Shown here piece after piece: positions 1-7,913 of a stretch of 36,849 bases of DNA. The notes under the pieces are model-generated. The model saw only the letters and a program-made list of their open reading frames with translations. It did not search any database and was not told the origin of the DNA. This DNA is from Lachnospiraceae bacterium (GTDB lineage Bacteria > Bacillota > Clostridia > Lachnospirales > Lachnospiraceae). Within the stretch, counting starts at the first letter, position 1, and the number at the start of each line of letters is the position of its first letter. Made by a program: the position numbers and the translations under genes. The stretch covers positions 1 through 36,849 of the forward strand of contig JAFXXN010000104.1 in the NCBI GenBank assembly GCA_017542245.1. The letters are read 5' to 3'.

Positions 1-133
1 AGGCACTTTGAAAAGACTATGACATTACGTCGTTCCCACCGTTATTTCAATGTCGTTCCTATAAAAGTGTGTCGTTCATCATGCAGTAGTAGCCAAAATA
101 ATCTTGTCGTCAGCGCCGCTCAGAATTCGTCGC
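1..133. other. Left-edge non-coding stretch with short repeats
   Basis: No convincing gene is seen here. The 7-mer GTCGTTC occurs three times in direct orientation, starting at 29, 52 and 71, with related GTCGTC/CGTCGC steps following up to the stop codon of the NUDIX gene. No hairpin with a T-run that would terminate the minus-strand surE/NUDIX operon was found. The stretch continues beyond the window, so it could be the 3' flank of that operon or part of an upstream neighbour. Confidence 0.4.
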
Positions 134-1381
134 TTAACACCCGGGCACAAGGTTTTTTTCAGCATTTGCTTTTTTGTTCAATAACTGCATCCTTTTTTCC
201 GGGTCTGTTTCTTTCTCAAGCTGTTTTGCTATTTCACCTTTCCTATACTCTTTTAATGTTTCTTCTACTTTCGAATAATCACGTTCAAAGAGTATCTCGC
301 TAACCTGTTTTCTTAAGGTCTCCTCCGGGATTATATCCGGGATCAGTTCCAAGATTTTATCTGCCGCATGCACTCTGCTTAAGTTTTTATACTTCGGCAT
401 CCGGTTCCATTCCTGTATTTGTGCCAGTTCAGGGCGCCATAACAGCTCAAGTTTTCTTTTCCATTTCATCTTAGGATTAGGCTGAGGCCTTCTTAAAGTA
501 TAAAAATCAAACGTTCCATCTATAATCTCTACTGTAATGATCCCCCAGTAATCCGGTACATGTTCCGCAATGTGTTCTCCGTGGGTGCTTCCTGCTACTA
601 CTATGTTGTAGTCAAAATACTTATCATAGTCTTTTATCTGGCTTTCAAGTCTTGTGTATGTATCTGCGTCACTTTTTATCTCTATACCAAAAAGTGCATC
701 TGTGGTTACCATAAGTATATCGGCCCTTGATTTTCCTACCGTTTTTTCTTCCAGAATCCTTACTTTGCCATACGTGTCTTCAAGAAAATTAAATAACGGT
801 TCACGTATATCTTTATCTTTTAACAGGTTCTTTTCTTTTGAAGCCTGTTTTTCAGATTGCAGTCCAGATTGTTGTTCAAGGTTTTCTTCAGATACTTTTT
901 TCTTTCTTTTTTTTATCAGCTCTTTCCCGTCAAGTACAGCACTTACCAGTTTGTCATCGGGAGTATATACTAATTTTAGCGAAAAGAAAGGAGCATCTTC
1001 GCTTAAGAGCTTTAGGAATATCCGGTCGCCTTCCCAAAGATTCAGGTCCATAATATCTTTCTTGTCGACCCATACCAGATCTCCTTCATTACATTCAATA
1101 AGTTTTCCCTGAAATCTGTCTGCCGTATAAAGGTGCATGTATTCTACCGTATCTTCACCATATATAAAGGTAACAATCCCCCTGGCGTGATAGCTTAACA
1201 GTTTAAGCCCCGTCTCTTCTTTTACTTCCCTTTTAAGGCAATCGTCCGGACTTTCACCATGTTCGAGATGTCCTCCCACACCTATGTATTTCCCTTTATT
1301 AATATCCTTTTTTTTCTTTATCCTGTGAAGCATCAGGTATTTCCCGTCTTTTTCTATGTAACAGAGTGTGGTAAGTTCCAT
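134..1381 (-). CDS. NUDIX hydrolase fused to sce7726-like PD-(D/E)XK nuclease domain
   Basis: Predicted two-domain protein of 415 residues. The N-terminal part (about 1-160) is a MutT/8-oxo-dGTP diphosphatase-like NUDIX domain with a complete Nudix box at residues 37-59 (G-x5-E-x7-REVKEETGL), followed by the LNLWEGDRIFL segment typical of clostridial MutT proteins. A charged linker (KKRKKK and following, about 160-195) leads to a second domain resembling the sce7726 family: IREPL, then SRADI and GIEIKS, which read as the D and E-x-K of a PD-(D/E)XK nuclease fold, then a glutamine-containing helix. The C-terminus is a charged helical tail. The ATG at 1381 was preferred over the GTG at 1399 because AAAGGA lies about 9 nt upstream of it. 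It lies 31 bp after surE, so the two are probably co-transcribed. The NUDIX call is firm; nuclease activity and substrate are inference. Confidence 0.85.
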   Translation of the reverse strand: MELTTLCYIEKDGKYLMLHRIKKKKDINKGKYIGVGGHLEHGESPDDCLKREVKEETGLKLLSYHARGIVTFIYGEDTVEYMHLYTADRFQGKLIECNEGDLVWVDKKDIMDLNLWEGDRIFLKLLSEDAPFFSLKLVYTPDDKLVSAVLDGKELIKKRKKKVSEENLEQQSGLQSEKQASKEKNLLKDKDIREPLFNFLEDTYGKVRILEEKTVGKSRADILMVTTDALFGIEIKSDADTYTRLESQIKDYDKYFDYNIVVAGSTHGEHIAEHVPDYWGIITVEIIDGTFDFYTLRRPQPNPKMKWKRKLELLWRPELAQIQEWNRMPKYKNLSRVHAADKILELIPDIIPEETLRKQVSEILFERDYSKVEETLKEYRKGEIAKQLEKETDPEKRMQLLNKKANAEKNLVPGC

Positions 1382-1412
1382 AACCGGCTTTCCTTTCACT
1401 TGCTTTAACCTT

Positions 1413-2150
1413 TTAACTTATGTTATTTACTATTCCTATAGATATATATCCATCAAGTATTGCTTTAAGATCCGTCCCTTCACAGGCATGATCCCTGTCA
1501 GTCCATATGAGGGCGTATCGCGTACCTCCGTTCGGAAGTTTTGATTCTTCTCTGTAATTGTCTATATATGGAGTATCCATACCGACTTTCCTGTCCTTAA
1601 GAATCCCTTTAAACTCTTCCGGAGAGCAGTCGGGGAAGTTCACATTTACAACTGTTCCGGGTTTTATACCTGAATCAAGAAGCTCACGCATTACTTTTTC
1701 CAAATACATATCTGTTATAGTGTGTCCGAAAAGTTTTTCTCTTTCGTCACCTCTGAATCCTTCAGAGAAAGCTATTACCGGGTAGCCGCAAAGTGCAGCG
1801 TCAAGAGCAGCTCCTACTGTTGCCGAGTACTGGATATCGGTTCCTACGTTAAATCCGTTATTTATTCCTGAAAATATTATATCCGGTTTTTCGGGCATAA
1901 TGCATTTACTCCCAATCCGAAGGCAATCGGTCGGATGGCCGGAACATGCGTAGACGTTTACTCCTTCAACAGGAAAAACATGCTGCCAGACGTCTATAAA
2001 ACTGTCTATCGTCAAACTGTGGGACGTAGCACTGCGTTGTTTTTCAGGTGCCACTATCCATACTTCACCGAATTTCTTTGCCGTCTTAGCAAGTCTTACA
2101 ATACCTTCAGCTTCTATACCGTCATCATTGGTTATCAGGATTTTTCTCAT
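1413..2150 (-). CDS. surE: 5'/3'-nucleotidase SurE
   Basis: SurE-family survival protein that dephosphorylates nucleoside monophosphates with a divalent metal. The N-terminus carries the diagnostic KILITNDDG motif with the metal-binding aspartate pair (D9, D10). It is followed by the VAPEKQRSATSHSLT segment with the metal-site serine and by the SGINNGFNVGTD motif with the conserved asparagines. Length (245 residues) fits the family. The ATG at 2150 is preferred over the TTG at 2156 because an AGGAAGGAAG Shine-Dalgarno sequence precedes it. It heads a two-gene operon with the NUDIX-nuclease fusion; both proteins act on nucleotides, consistent with a nucleotide clean-up role, though that link is inference. 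Confidence 0.95.
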   Translation of the reverse strand: MRKILITNDDGIEAEGIVRLAKTAKKFGEVWIVAPEKQRSATSHSLTIDSFIDVWQHVFPVEGVNVYACSGHPTDCLRIGSKCIMPEKPDIIFSGINNGFNVGTDIQYSATVGAALDAALCGYPVIAFSEGFRGDEREKLFGHTITDMYLEKVMRELLDSGIKPGTVVNVNFPDCSPEEFKGILKDRKVGMDTPYIDNYREESKLPNGGTRYALIWTDRDHACEGTDLKAILDGYISIGIVNNIS

Positions 2151-2200
2151 GTACAACTTCCTTCCTATAAATTCATAATTCGGAAACTTTTCTATAATCT

Positions 2201-2229
2201 ATTCTATCCTAAAGCTGCTTATTTGGAAA
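2201..2229 (-). promoter_or_regulatory. Candidate sigma-A promoter for surE
   Basis: On the minus strand TTTCCA (-35, 2224-2229) is separated by 17 nt from TAGAAT (-10, 2201-2206), about 45 nt upstream of the surE start. The -35 matches only four of six consensus bases, so the call is moderate. Confidence 0.4.
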
Positions 2230-2312
2230 GACTTTTTTATCTTTGAATACTTAATTTTGTTCACTCACCCCTCATTTTACCTGTGGGCCTGCACTTAATT
2301 TATTCTTTTTTC

Positions 2313-2347
2313 ACGAAAAAAAGAGGTTCCCTTTCGGAAACCTCTTT
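2313..2347 (-). terminator. Intrinsic terminator of the 899-residue secreted protein gene
   Basis: In the minus-strand direction an AAAGAGGTTTCC / GGGAACCTCTTT stem with a GAAA-type loop (2320-2347) is followed by a run of seven T. It begins about 25 nt after the stop codon of the large secreted protein, insulating it from surE. Confidence 0.9.
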
Positions 2348-2371
2348 ATTGTTACTCGTCAGTCAGCTTAA

Positions 2372-5071
2372 TCAGCCTTTCTTAACAAGAGTATCAATTG
2401 CAACGTTGATAGTGAAGTTACCTACAACATCGTTAAGAATTGTTACATCTACGCTTGAAACGTAAGCGGTTGAACCGGTTCCGTCTACAGTGTAGTTGAA
2501 CTTCTTAATGATACCATCGCCTGAACCATTGAAGGTTACATTGAATGCCTTGTCAATGTTGTAATCATCAAGGATAGGAAGCTTCTCAGCGTTAGCATTC
2601 TTTGTAACTACAGGCTTAACCTGATTGTCTTCAACAACGAAGTTGCTCTGTCCAACTACTGAAACGATTCTGTTAGTTCCATTAGTTGTGTCAACCTTGT
2701 ATGCTGTTACGGTATAAGTACCAGCTGCAAACTTAACTGCTGCACCTGAAGCACCGCTATCGGTAACTGCATAAATTCTGTCTACGAAAGGATCGAAGTT
2801 AGGACCAAGGTCAGCTGCCTTCTTTACAGCGCCGTCCTTAGAAATTGTGTATACATAGTATACTTCTGCTGCTTCACCAGAAACGATAGGAGCAGTCTTA
2901 GGAGTTTCCTCTGTGAACCAGATAACTTCGCCTTCTGCTACATAACCAGACTGTGATCTACCTTCAAGGAAGATCTCGATACCTGTGTACTGAGTATCCT
3001 GCTTAATAGCGGTATCAATAGTCTGGCTTCCGTTAGCCCAGTTCTGAACCTTAAGAACCTGAGTCTTAGCTTCAGACTCATTACCACAGTTGATGTAAAC
3101 TGTCTGTGAAAGGTTGCCGCAAGTAAACTTAAGATTCATAACACCGGTCTTGGTGTGAACTTCGTCACCCCAAACAGTGAACTTGTTACCAGTTGTCTCA
3201 TATGCTACATAACCATCAGCTACGTAGATAGGATCACCAGATGCCTTAGAAACTGCGTATGTAACACCCTTCATTTCCTCATCATACTGGTCTTTAAGTA
3301 CTACTGTGAAGTCGATGCAGTCAGCATAGTAACCCTCATTAAGAGTGTTCTTGCTAGGAGTTACAGTGAAGGTCTTAGCCTCTCTCTTAGCCTTAACTTC
3401 TACAGGTACTGCACCGATAGCTACCTTGTTACCATCAGCTGTTACACCGTAGATAACGATGGTTGAAGTACCGGGCTTATTAGCAATAAGGTTCCACTTC
3501 TGTCCGTTAGGAAGTAAAGTAGCGAGCATAACTACTGTCTCGTCTGAACTCTTTGCTGAATATGAGCTATAAATAACACCGCCGTTTGTAGCGAATGTCT
3601 CTGTCTTCTTATCTGAGTTCTTTGTATAAGGAACTGCGATCTGAAGAGCTGCGCCTGAAACTGCCTCATCCATGGTCCAGTTAAGAGCCTTAACGTTAGT
3701 ATTGATGCTTCCGTCGCCGTTTACATAATCTGCTGCGTTCTGAGCAGTAACGATACCAGTTACGGTTCCGATCTGCCAAGCTGCAGGAGCAACTGATGCA
3801 ACACTACCGGTACCTTCAGCTGTCTTTGTATCGCCCTGGCTGTTGATCCAGCTGTAAGTAGCCTTTACGGTATACTGCTTGTTAGCTGTTCCGATGTAGA
3901 TGATAGGAGCACTTCCTGAAGTGATGTAGGTATCAATGTCAGCGGGCTCTAATACGAATGAAAGAACACCGTTAAGTGTTGAACCAAGGAGATCCTTGAT
4001 ATCGATTCCATCTGCGTTAAGGAGCTTGTACTGAAGCTTCTGATCCTGAACACCTGCTTCGAATGTCTGTGTAGGAATTTCAATAGCTACAACTGAATCA
4101 GCAGTGATAACAGCTGCCTTGAAGCTTCCTACTAAAGTTCCGTCATACTCTACGTAGTACTCTGTACCACCGATGAAGTTTGAAAGGAACTCTACTGTAG
4201 CAACGTTCTCATTGCAAGTTACCTTGTTAACGTTTGAAGGATAAATCTTTGTCTCGCCAATAAGGTAATATGCCTTGAATGCGTCTGCGGGAAGACCTGT
4301 AACTGCGGTCTCAAATGTTACGTCAGCAGAAGCAAGTCCGCTCTGCTTAACAGCAACTGCATCATAACCAGCCTTAACTTTGATGTCCTCTGAAATAATA
4401 TCGCCATTAAAAATAGCACTCTGGTATGTTGATGCCTTAAGTGTGAACTCACCAGCCTTAGTAAAGGTTACTGTGAACTTCTTTGAGTAATCCTTTTCTT
4501 TCTCGATAGAAACTGCTGCGTCATCACAAACGAGCTTACGGTAGTCAGTATCAAGTACTGTTCCGTCAGCGGTCTTACGTGAGAATGTAAATGTGTAAGG
4601 AACATTTACACCAAGCTTGGTGTCAAGGTCAACGATCTCGCCGTTAATATCCTTTACTGTAAAGCCACCAAGTAAATCTGTAGCATTCTTCTTAACCTGA
4701 ACTACGGTCTTGAAGTTGTCAAGAAGCTTACCGGTCTCTTTGTCGTAAATGTAGATAGTTACGTTAGTCTTACCGATGTTTCTTGCATAAACTTTGTCTT
4801 TCTTGTTGCTAATACCAACGATGGTATTATCATCCTGTCTAAGCTTGATATCCATTGTCTCGGAATCGAAGCCAGCAACAAGCTTTGACATTCTGAAACG
4901 ATCCCTGGCTGTTGCCTTGGTACCGTCCTCTTTCACACCCTGTGCATTACCAATGTAAATGATCTTCTTAGCCTTGAGAAGCTCAAAGCTTGAAGCTGCG
5001 GATACCGGAATGGTTCCGATTACTAAAGTAAGTGCAAGGATAAGAGAAAGAGCTTTGAAGAACTTCTTCAT
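2372..5071 (-). CDS. Secreted surface protein with Ig-like repeats, probably abundant
   Basis: 899-residue protein with a textbook Gram-positive signal peptide (MKKFF, hydrophobic core to about residue 21, cleavage near VSA-ASS at 25-26). The mature part is almost all beta-prone, threonine/valine-rich sequence that reads like tandem Ig-like (BIG2-type) modules; for example residues 30-130 resemble a bacterial Ig repeat. No LPXTG motif, SLH domain, membrane anchor or catalytic motif was seen. Codon use is strikingly biased to AAG, AAC, TAC and similar codons compared with its neighbours, a mark of very high expression. It has its own consensus promoter, an AAGGAGG ribosome binding site 10 nt before the ATG, and a strong terminator. 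An S-layer-like or major exoprotein role is inferred, not shown; I do not recognise a named family. Confidence 0.8.
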   Translation of the reverse strand: MKKFFKALSLILALTLVIGTIPVSAASSFELLKAKKIIYIGNAQGVKEDGTKATARDRFRMSKLVAGFDSETMDIKLRQDDNTIVGISNKKDKVYARNIGKTNVTIYIYDKETGKLLDNFKTVVQVKKNATDLLGGFTVKDINGEIVDLDTKLGVNVPYTFTFSRKTADGTVLDTDYRKLVCDDAAVSIEKEKDYSKKFTVTFTKAGEFTLKASTYQSAIFNGDIISEDIKVKAGYDAVAVKQSGLASADVTFETAVTGLPADAFKAYYLIGETKIYPSNVNKVTCNENVATVEFLSNFIGGTEYYVEYDGTLVGSFKAAVITADSVVAIEIPTQTFEAGVQDQKLQYKLLNADGIDIKDLLGSTLNGVLSFVLEPADIDTYITSGSAPIIYIGTANKQYTVKATYSWINSQGDTKTAEGTGSVASVAPAAWQIGTVTGIVTAQNAADYVNGDGSINTNVKALNWTMDEAVSGAALQIAVPYTKNSDKKTETFATNGGVIYSSYSAKSSDETVVMLATLLPNGQKWNLIANKPGTSTIVIYGVTADGNKVAIGAVPVEVKAKREAKTFTVTPSKNTLNEGYYADCIDFTVVLKDQYDEEMKGVTYAVSKASGDPIYVADGYVAYETTGNKFTVWGDEVHTKTGVMNLKFTCGNLSQTVYINCGNESEAKTQVLKVQNWANGSQTIDTAIKQDTQYTGIEIFLEGRSQSGYVAEGEVIWFTEETPKTAPIVSGEAAEVYYVYTISKDGAVKKAADLGPNFDPFVDRIYAVTDSGASGAAVKFAAGTYTVTAYKVDTTNGTNRIVSVVGQSNFVVEDNQVKPVVTKNANAEKLPILDDYNIDKAFNVTFNGSGDGIIKKFNYTVDGTGSTAYVSSVDVTILNDVVGNFTINVAIDTLVKKG

Positions 5072-5140
5072 GGGTCTTTTTCCTCCTTAAATAATTTGAT
5101 GGTTTTTGACTCGCATCGGGCTGCATACTCACTCTCTGCA

Positions 5141-5164
5141 AATCAATCCAATAACGGGTTGATT
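5141..5164 (-). promoter_or_regulatory. Dyad overlapping the -10 and start of the secreted-protein promoter
   Basis: AATCAATCC (5141-5149) and GGGTTGATT (5156-5164) form a 9-bp inverted repeat with one mismatch and a 6-nt spacer. It overlaps the -10 hexamer (5162-5167) and the expected transcription start near 5155, the position of a repressor operator. No known operator consensus is recognised. Confidence 0.35.
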
Positions 5165-5190
5165 GTACCACAAACCTAAGAAAAGTTCAA
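5162..5190 (-). promoter_or_regulatory. Sigma-A promoter of the 899-residue secreted protein gene
   Basis: On the minus strand TTGAAC (-35, 5185-5190) and TACAAT (-10, 5162-5167) are spaced exactly 17 nt. The expected start near 5155 gives a leader of about 85 nt ending in an AAGGAGG ribosome binding site. The strength fits the codon bias of the gene. Confidence 0.78.
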
Positions 5191-5323
5191 GTACTTTTTC
5201 CCCCCTAAATAATACCCCAAAGCCTTTTCACTCCCGTAAAAAAGCTTTGAAGCCATTAAAACATCTGTATTTGTCACATTTTAGTCAGCTTTGTGAAATT
5301 TTTGTGACATTTATCATTTTCCC

Positions 5324-6784
5324 TTAAATTTTGTAAATTTTTACCACTTCAGCCTCAAGGCCGTCCTTTGCGCATACTTTTGTGTGAAGTACTTTTGCAT
5401 CGATTATGTCTTTGATCGCATCCGGTATATCTACTCCGGAAAGCTTATTCAGTTCTTCAAAAAGTTCAAAATCATCTTTTTTATCATAAGCTTCATCTAT
5501 GGAATTCAAAACCGCCCGGGTAAATTTATAGGGGCTTGCCGTTGAAGCGATCACCGTGCAGGTATCATCCTTTGTTTCCTCTCTGTACTTATTATATACA
5601 GCAGCTGCAACAGCCGTATGAGTATCAATTATATAGTTTTCTTTCCTATATAAATCAGCTATTGCTTTTGACATCTCGTCGTCCTCTGCATATCCGCCCT
5701 TAAAAAGATCAAGTTTATCCTTCATTTCAGAGGTTATCTCATATTTTCCTTTATTCTTCAGATCGCTCATAAGTGAAGCTGTTTCATCTCCGGCTATCTC
5801 GTATATAAGCCTTTCAAGATTACTTGAAATAAGTATATCCATACTTGGAGATGAAGTAAGATAAAATTCACGGTTTTTGTCGTATACGCCTGTTTCAAAG
5901 AAATCCGTAAGGACTTTATTCCTGTTTGACGCACATATGAGTTTGTTAACCGGAACTCCCATTTTGAATGCATAATAAGCAGCAAGAATATTTCCGAAAT
6001 TTCCCGTTGGAACAACAAAGTTGATCTGTTTGGGCATTAATCTCGAGTATGCATATACATAATATGCAACCTGAGGAATAAGTCTTCCGATATTTATGGA
6101 ATTTGCTGAAGAAAAACGGTATCCGCCCGCCTTCATTCTTTTAGCAAGATTTTCATCGGTAAACATTGCCTTTACGGCACTTTGGGCATCATCAAAGTTT
6201 CCTTCTATTCCTATAACATTAACATTTTTTCCGCGCTGAGTTACCATCTGTTTTTCCTGAACACGGCTTACTCCGTGCTTAGGATAAAATACTACTATGC
6301 TGGTTCCCGGCACATCGGCAAATCCGGCAAGAGCTGCTTTTCCCGTATCTCCGGATGTCGCAGTAAGTATTACTATCTCCTCCGAAGCCCCGCATTTACG
6401 TGCCGCAGTTGTCATAAGATAAGGAAGTATAGATAACGCCATATCTTTAAATGCAATCGTTCTTCCGTGGAAAAGTTCCAGAAAATATGCTCCATCTGCT
6501 TCAACAAGCTTTGTTATATCATCTGTATCGAACTTTTCGGAATTATATGCTCCCTTTATGCAGTTCATAAGTTCTTCTTCCGTAAAGTCCGTAAAAAACA
6601 GCTTCATAACCTCATAAGCTACATGGGCATAATCCATCTTTGCCAGTGCCTCAAAGCCGGTCTTTAACTTCGGTATCTGTTCGGGAACATAAAGCCCGCC
6701 GTCAGGAGCAATTCCTTTAAGTATGGCTTCGGATGCGGTAGCTTTAATATTTTTGTCTCTGGTGCTGTGATACATTATCTTCAT
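5324..6784 (-). CDS. thrC: Threonine synthase
   Basis: PLP-dependent enzyme converting O-phosphohomoserine to threonine, the last step of threonine synthesis. The protein (486 residues) begins with the family's MYHSTRD segment. It has the lysine that binds PLP in HGRTIAFKDMAL (K113) and the phosphate-binding TATSGDTGKAALAGF loop. Its length fits the long, fungal-like/ThrC-2 subclass. The first ATG (6784) is chosen because AGGAGA sits 5-6 nt upstream. A sigma-A promoter lies at 6833-6861, and the leader can pair AGGCT with AGCCT just before the ribosome binding site. It appears to be a single-gene unit; no clear intrinsic terminator was seen after the stop. Confidence 0.96.
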   Translation of the reverse strand: MKIMYHSTRDKNIKATASEAILKGIAPDGGLYVPEQIPKLKTGFEALAKMDYAHVAYEVMKLFFTDFTEEELMNCIKGAYNSEKFDTDDITKLVEADGAYFLELFHGRTIAFKDMALSILPYLMTTAARKCGASEEIVILTATSGDTGKAALAGFADVPGTSIVVFYPKHGVSRVQEKQMVTQRGKNVNVIGIEGNFDDAQSAVKAMFTDENLAKRMKAGGYRFSSANSINIGRLIPQVAYYVYAYSRLMPKQINFVVPTGNFGNILAAYYAFKMGVPVNKLICASNRNKVLTDFFETGVYDKNREFYLTSSPSMDILISSNLERLIYEIAGDETASLMSDLKNKGKYEITSEMKDKLDLFKGGYAEDDEMSKAIADLYRKENYIIDTHTAVAAAVYNKYREETKDDTCTVIASTASPYKFTRAVLNSIDEAYDKKDDFELFEELNKLSGVDIPDAIKDIIDAKVLHTKVCAKDGLEAEVVKIYKI

Positions 6785-6832
6785 ATATATCTCCTCTCTA
6801 TAGGCTTTTGTAATTAATCAGTAATCGAGCCT

Positions 6833-6861
6833 ATGATACCACGTCTTTCTTAAAAATGCAA
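6833..6861 (-). promoter_or_regulatory. Sigma-A promoter of thrC
   Basis: TTGCAT (-35, 6856-6861) and TATCAT (-10, 6833-6838) on the minus strand are separated by 17 nt, giving a leader of roughly 40 nt before the thrC start. Confidence 0.7.
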
Positions 6862-6918
6862 TTTACTTTTTTATATTTCCAAATCCATGCAATGAAACGG
6901 AGTTACCGTTTATAAAAT

Positions 6919-6945
6919 AAAAAAATGACCCTCAAAGCGAGGGCC
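6919..6945 (-). terminator. Intrinsic terminator of the cell-wall hydrolase gene
   Basis: In the minus direction GGCCCTC-GCTTT-GAGGGTC (6927-6945) forms a 7-bp stem (one G-T pair) followed by ATTTTTTTATTTT. It lies 45 nt past the stop codon. Confidence 0.88.
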
Positions 6946-6956
6946 GGCATTAGAAA

Positions 6957-6983
6957 GGCGACAGAGAACCATCCCCTGTCGCC
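6957..6983 (-). terminator. Second stem-loop before the terminator
   Basis: GGCGACAG (6957-6964) pairs perfectly with CTGTCGCC (6976-6983) across an 11-nt loop, immediately after the stop codon of the SleB-like gene. It is followed by only a weak T-rich stretch, so it may aid termination or protect the 3' end in tandem with the next hairpin. Confidence 0.6.
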
Positions 6984-6989
6984 AAAATA

Positions 6990-7781
6990 TCAATATTTAA
7001 AGAATTCATGACAACCATACTTGCATATAAAACGAAGGCTGTCAAACCAGGATGCTGCACTCTTGGAAGTTCCTGATCTCATGAAAAAGTAAAGAGCTCC
7101 GTCAGAATAATCTTCTCCCTGAAGGGCACGGTCAACTGCTTCTCTTGTTATATCATCGACTTTAACTTTGTAATATGCACCGTTTGATATAGGAGAGAAC
7201 TGGTTCTTCTCAAAAACAACACCCTCTATGTCATTAGGGAATTCCTTTTTATAATTTACGCGGTTCAGGATAACATTTGCTACAAGTATTCTTCCGTATA
7301 CATCCTGATCCCCTGCTTCTGCTTCAATTATACGGCAAAGGATATCATACTCTCTGTCGGTTACGTTTTTTACCATATCGGGATTATATTTATAAGTAAG
7401 TACATCCGGACGTTTCTCGTCGCTTGTATGTGTGCCGGAGCTGACGGTAATTTTCACGGAGTCGGCTCCGGTCTTAGATGATTTACTGAGTTCATCAAGA
7501 TACTTTGCAAAAATATCAAATGATAAAGAAAGTGATTCGCTGCTAAGTGCAAGTGAGATAGACATGGTCCCAAGGCTTACTTTCTTTCCTGACTCTTCAA
7601 GTGCCTTTAGAAGAGAACTGCTTATCTCCTTTTCCGCTGTCTCGGTTACTGCTTCTGCAGATTCTTCAATCCCACTTGATACCAAATCGATTTCTTCTGC
7701 CTTAACCTTTAAGGAAGAAACGCTACCGGAAACAATGACAACTGCAAGTGCTGCACAAATCAGCTTCTTAAAATTTTTCAT
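6990..7781 (-). CDS. Secreted SleB-like cell wall hydrolase
   Basis: 263-residue exported protein. A signal peptide (hydrophobic core 8-20, probable cleavage near residue 28, KVKAEE) is followed by a serine/glutamate-rich low-complexity spacer. The C-terminal domain from about residue 140 matches the Hydrolase_2/SleB family: REYDILCRIIEAEAGDQD, which contains the catalytic glutamate position, then GRILVANVILNRV and the FSPISNG segment. Family members are lytic transglycosylase-type enzymes acting on peptidoglycan, including spore cortex. There is no peptidoglycan-binding domain, so a vegetative wall-remodelling role is as likely as germination. A GAGG ribosome binding site precedes the ATG by about 10 nt. 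It has its own promoter (7867-7895) and two downstream hairpins, so it is a monocistronic unit. Confidence 0.88.
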   Translation of the reverse strand: MKNFKKLICAALAVVIVSGSVSSLKVKAEEIDLVSSGIEESAEAVTETAEKEISSSLLKALEESGKKVSLGTMSISLALSSESLSLSFDIFAKYLDELSKSSKTGADSVKITVSSGTHTSDEKRPDVLTYKYNPDMVKNVTDREYDILCRIIEAEAGDQDVYGRILVANVILNRVNYKKEFPNDIEGVVFEKNQFSPISNGAYYKVKVDDITREAVDRALQGEDYSDGALYFFMRSGTSKSAASWFDSLRFICKYGCHEFFKY

Positions 7782-7866
7782 ACTGTGTTTTCCTCACTAA
7801 AAATTTTTATAATTCAAATTTTGAAAATGAATGAATTACAGACATCATTTTTTATCGTGCCAACAC

Positions 7867-7895
7867 AGTATACTACGTTTATTACAATTTTGCAA
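7867..7895 (-). promoter_or_regulatory. Sigma-A promoter of the SleB-like hydrolase
   Basis: TTGCAA (-35, 7890-7895) and TATACT (-10, 7867-7872) on the minus strand have the ideal 17-nt spacing. The leader is about 80 nt and AT-rich. Confidence 0.8.
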
Positions 7896-7913
7896 GTGTT
7901 TTTTACAAAAATA

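Noticed and set aside
19-303. Plus-strand open frame of 94 codons at the left edge
   Set aside because: Overlaps the well-supported NUDIX-nuclease gene antisense, no ribosome binding site, low-complexity translation.
3155-3466. Plus-strand open frame antisense to the secreted protein gene
   Set aside because: A by-product of the strong codon bias of the minus-strand gene; no ribosome binding site or family features.
5141-5164. Dyad as a 5' mRNA stabilising hairpin
   Set aside because: One arm overlaps the -10 hexamer, so the full stem would not be in the transcript; an operator is the better reading.
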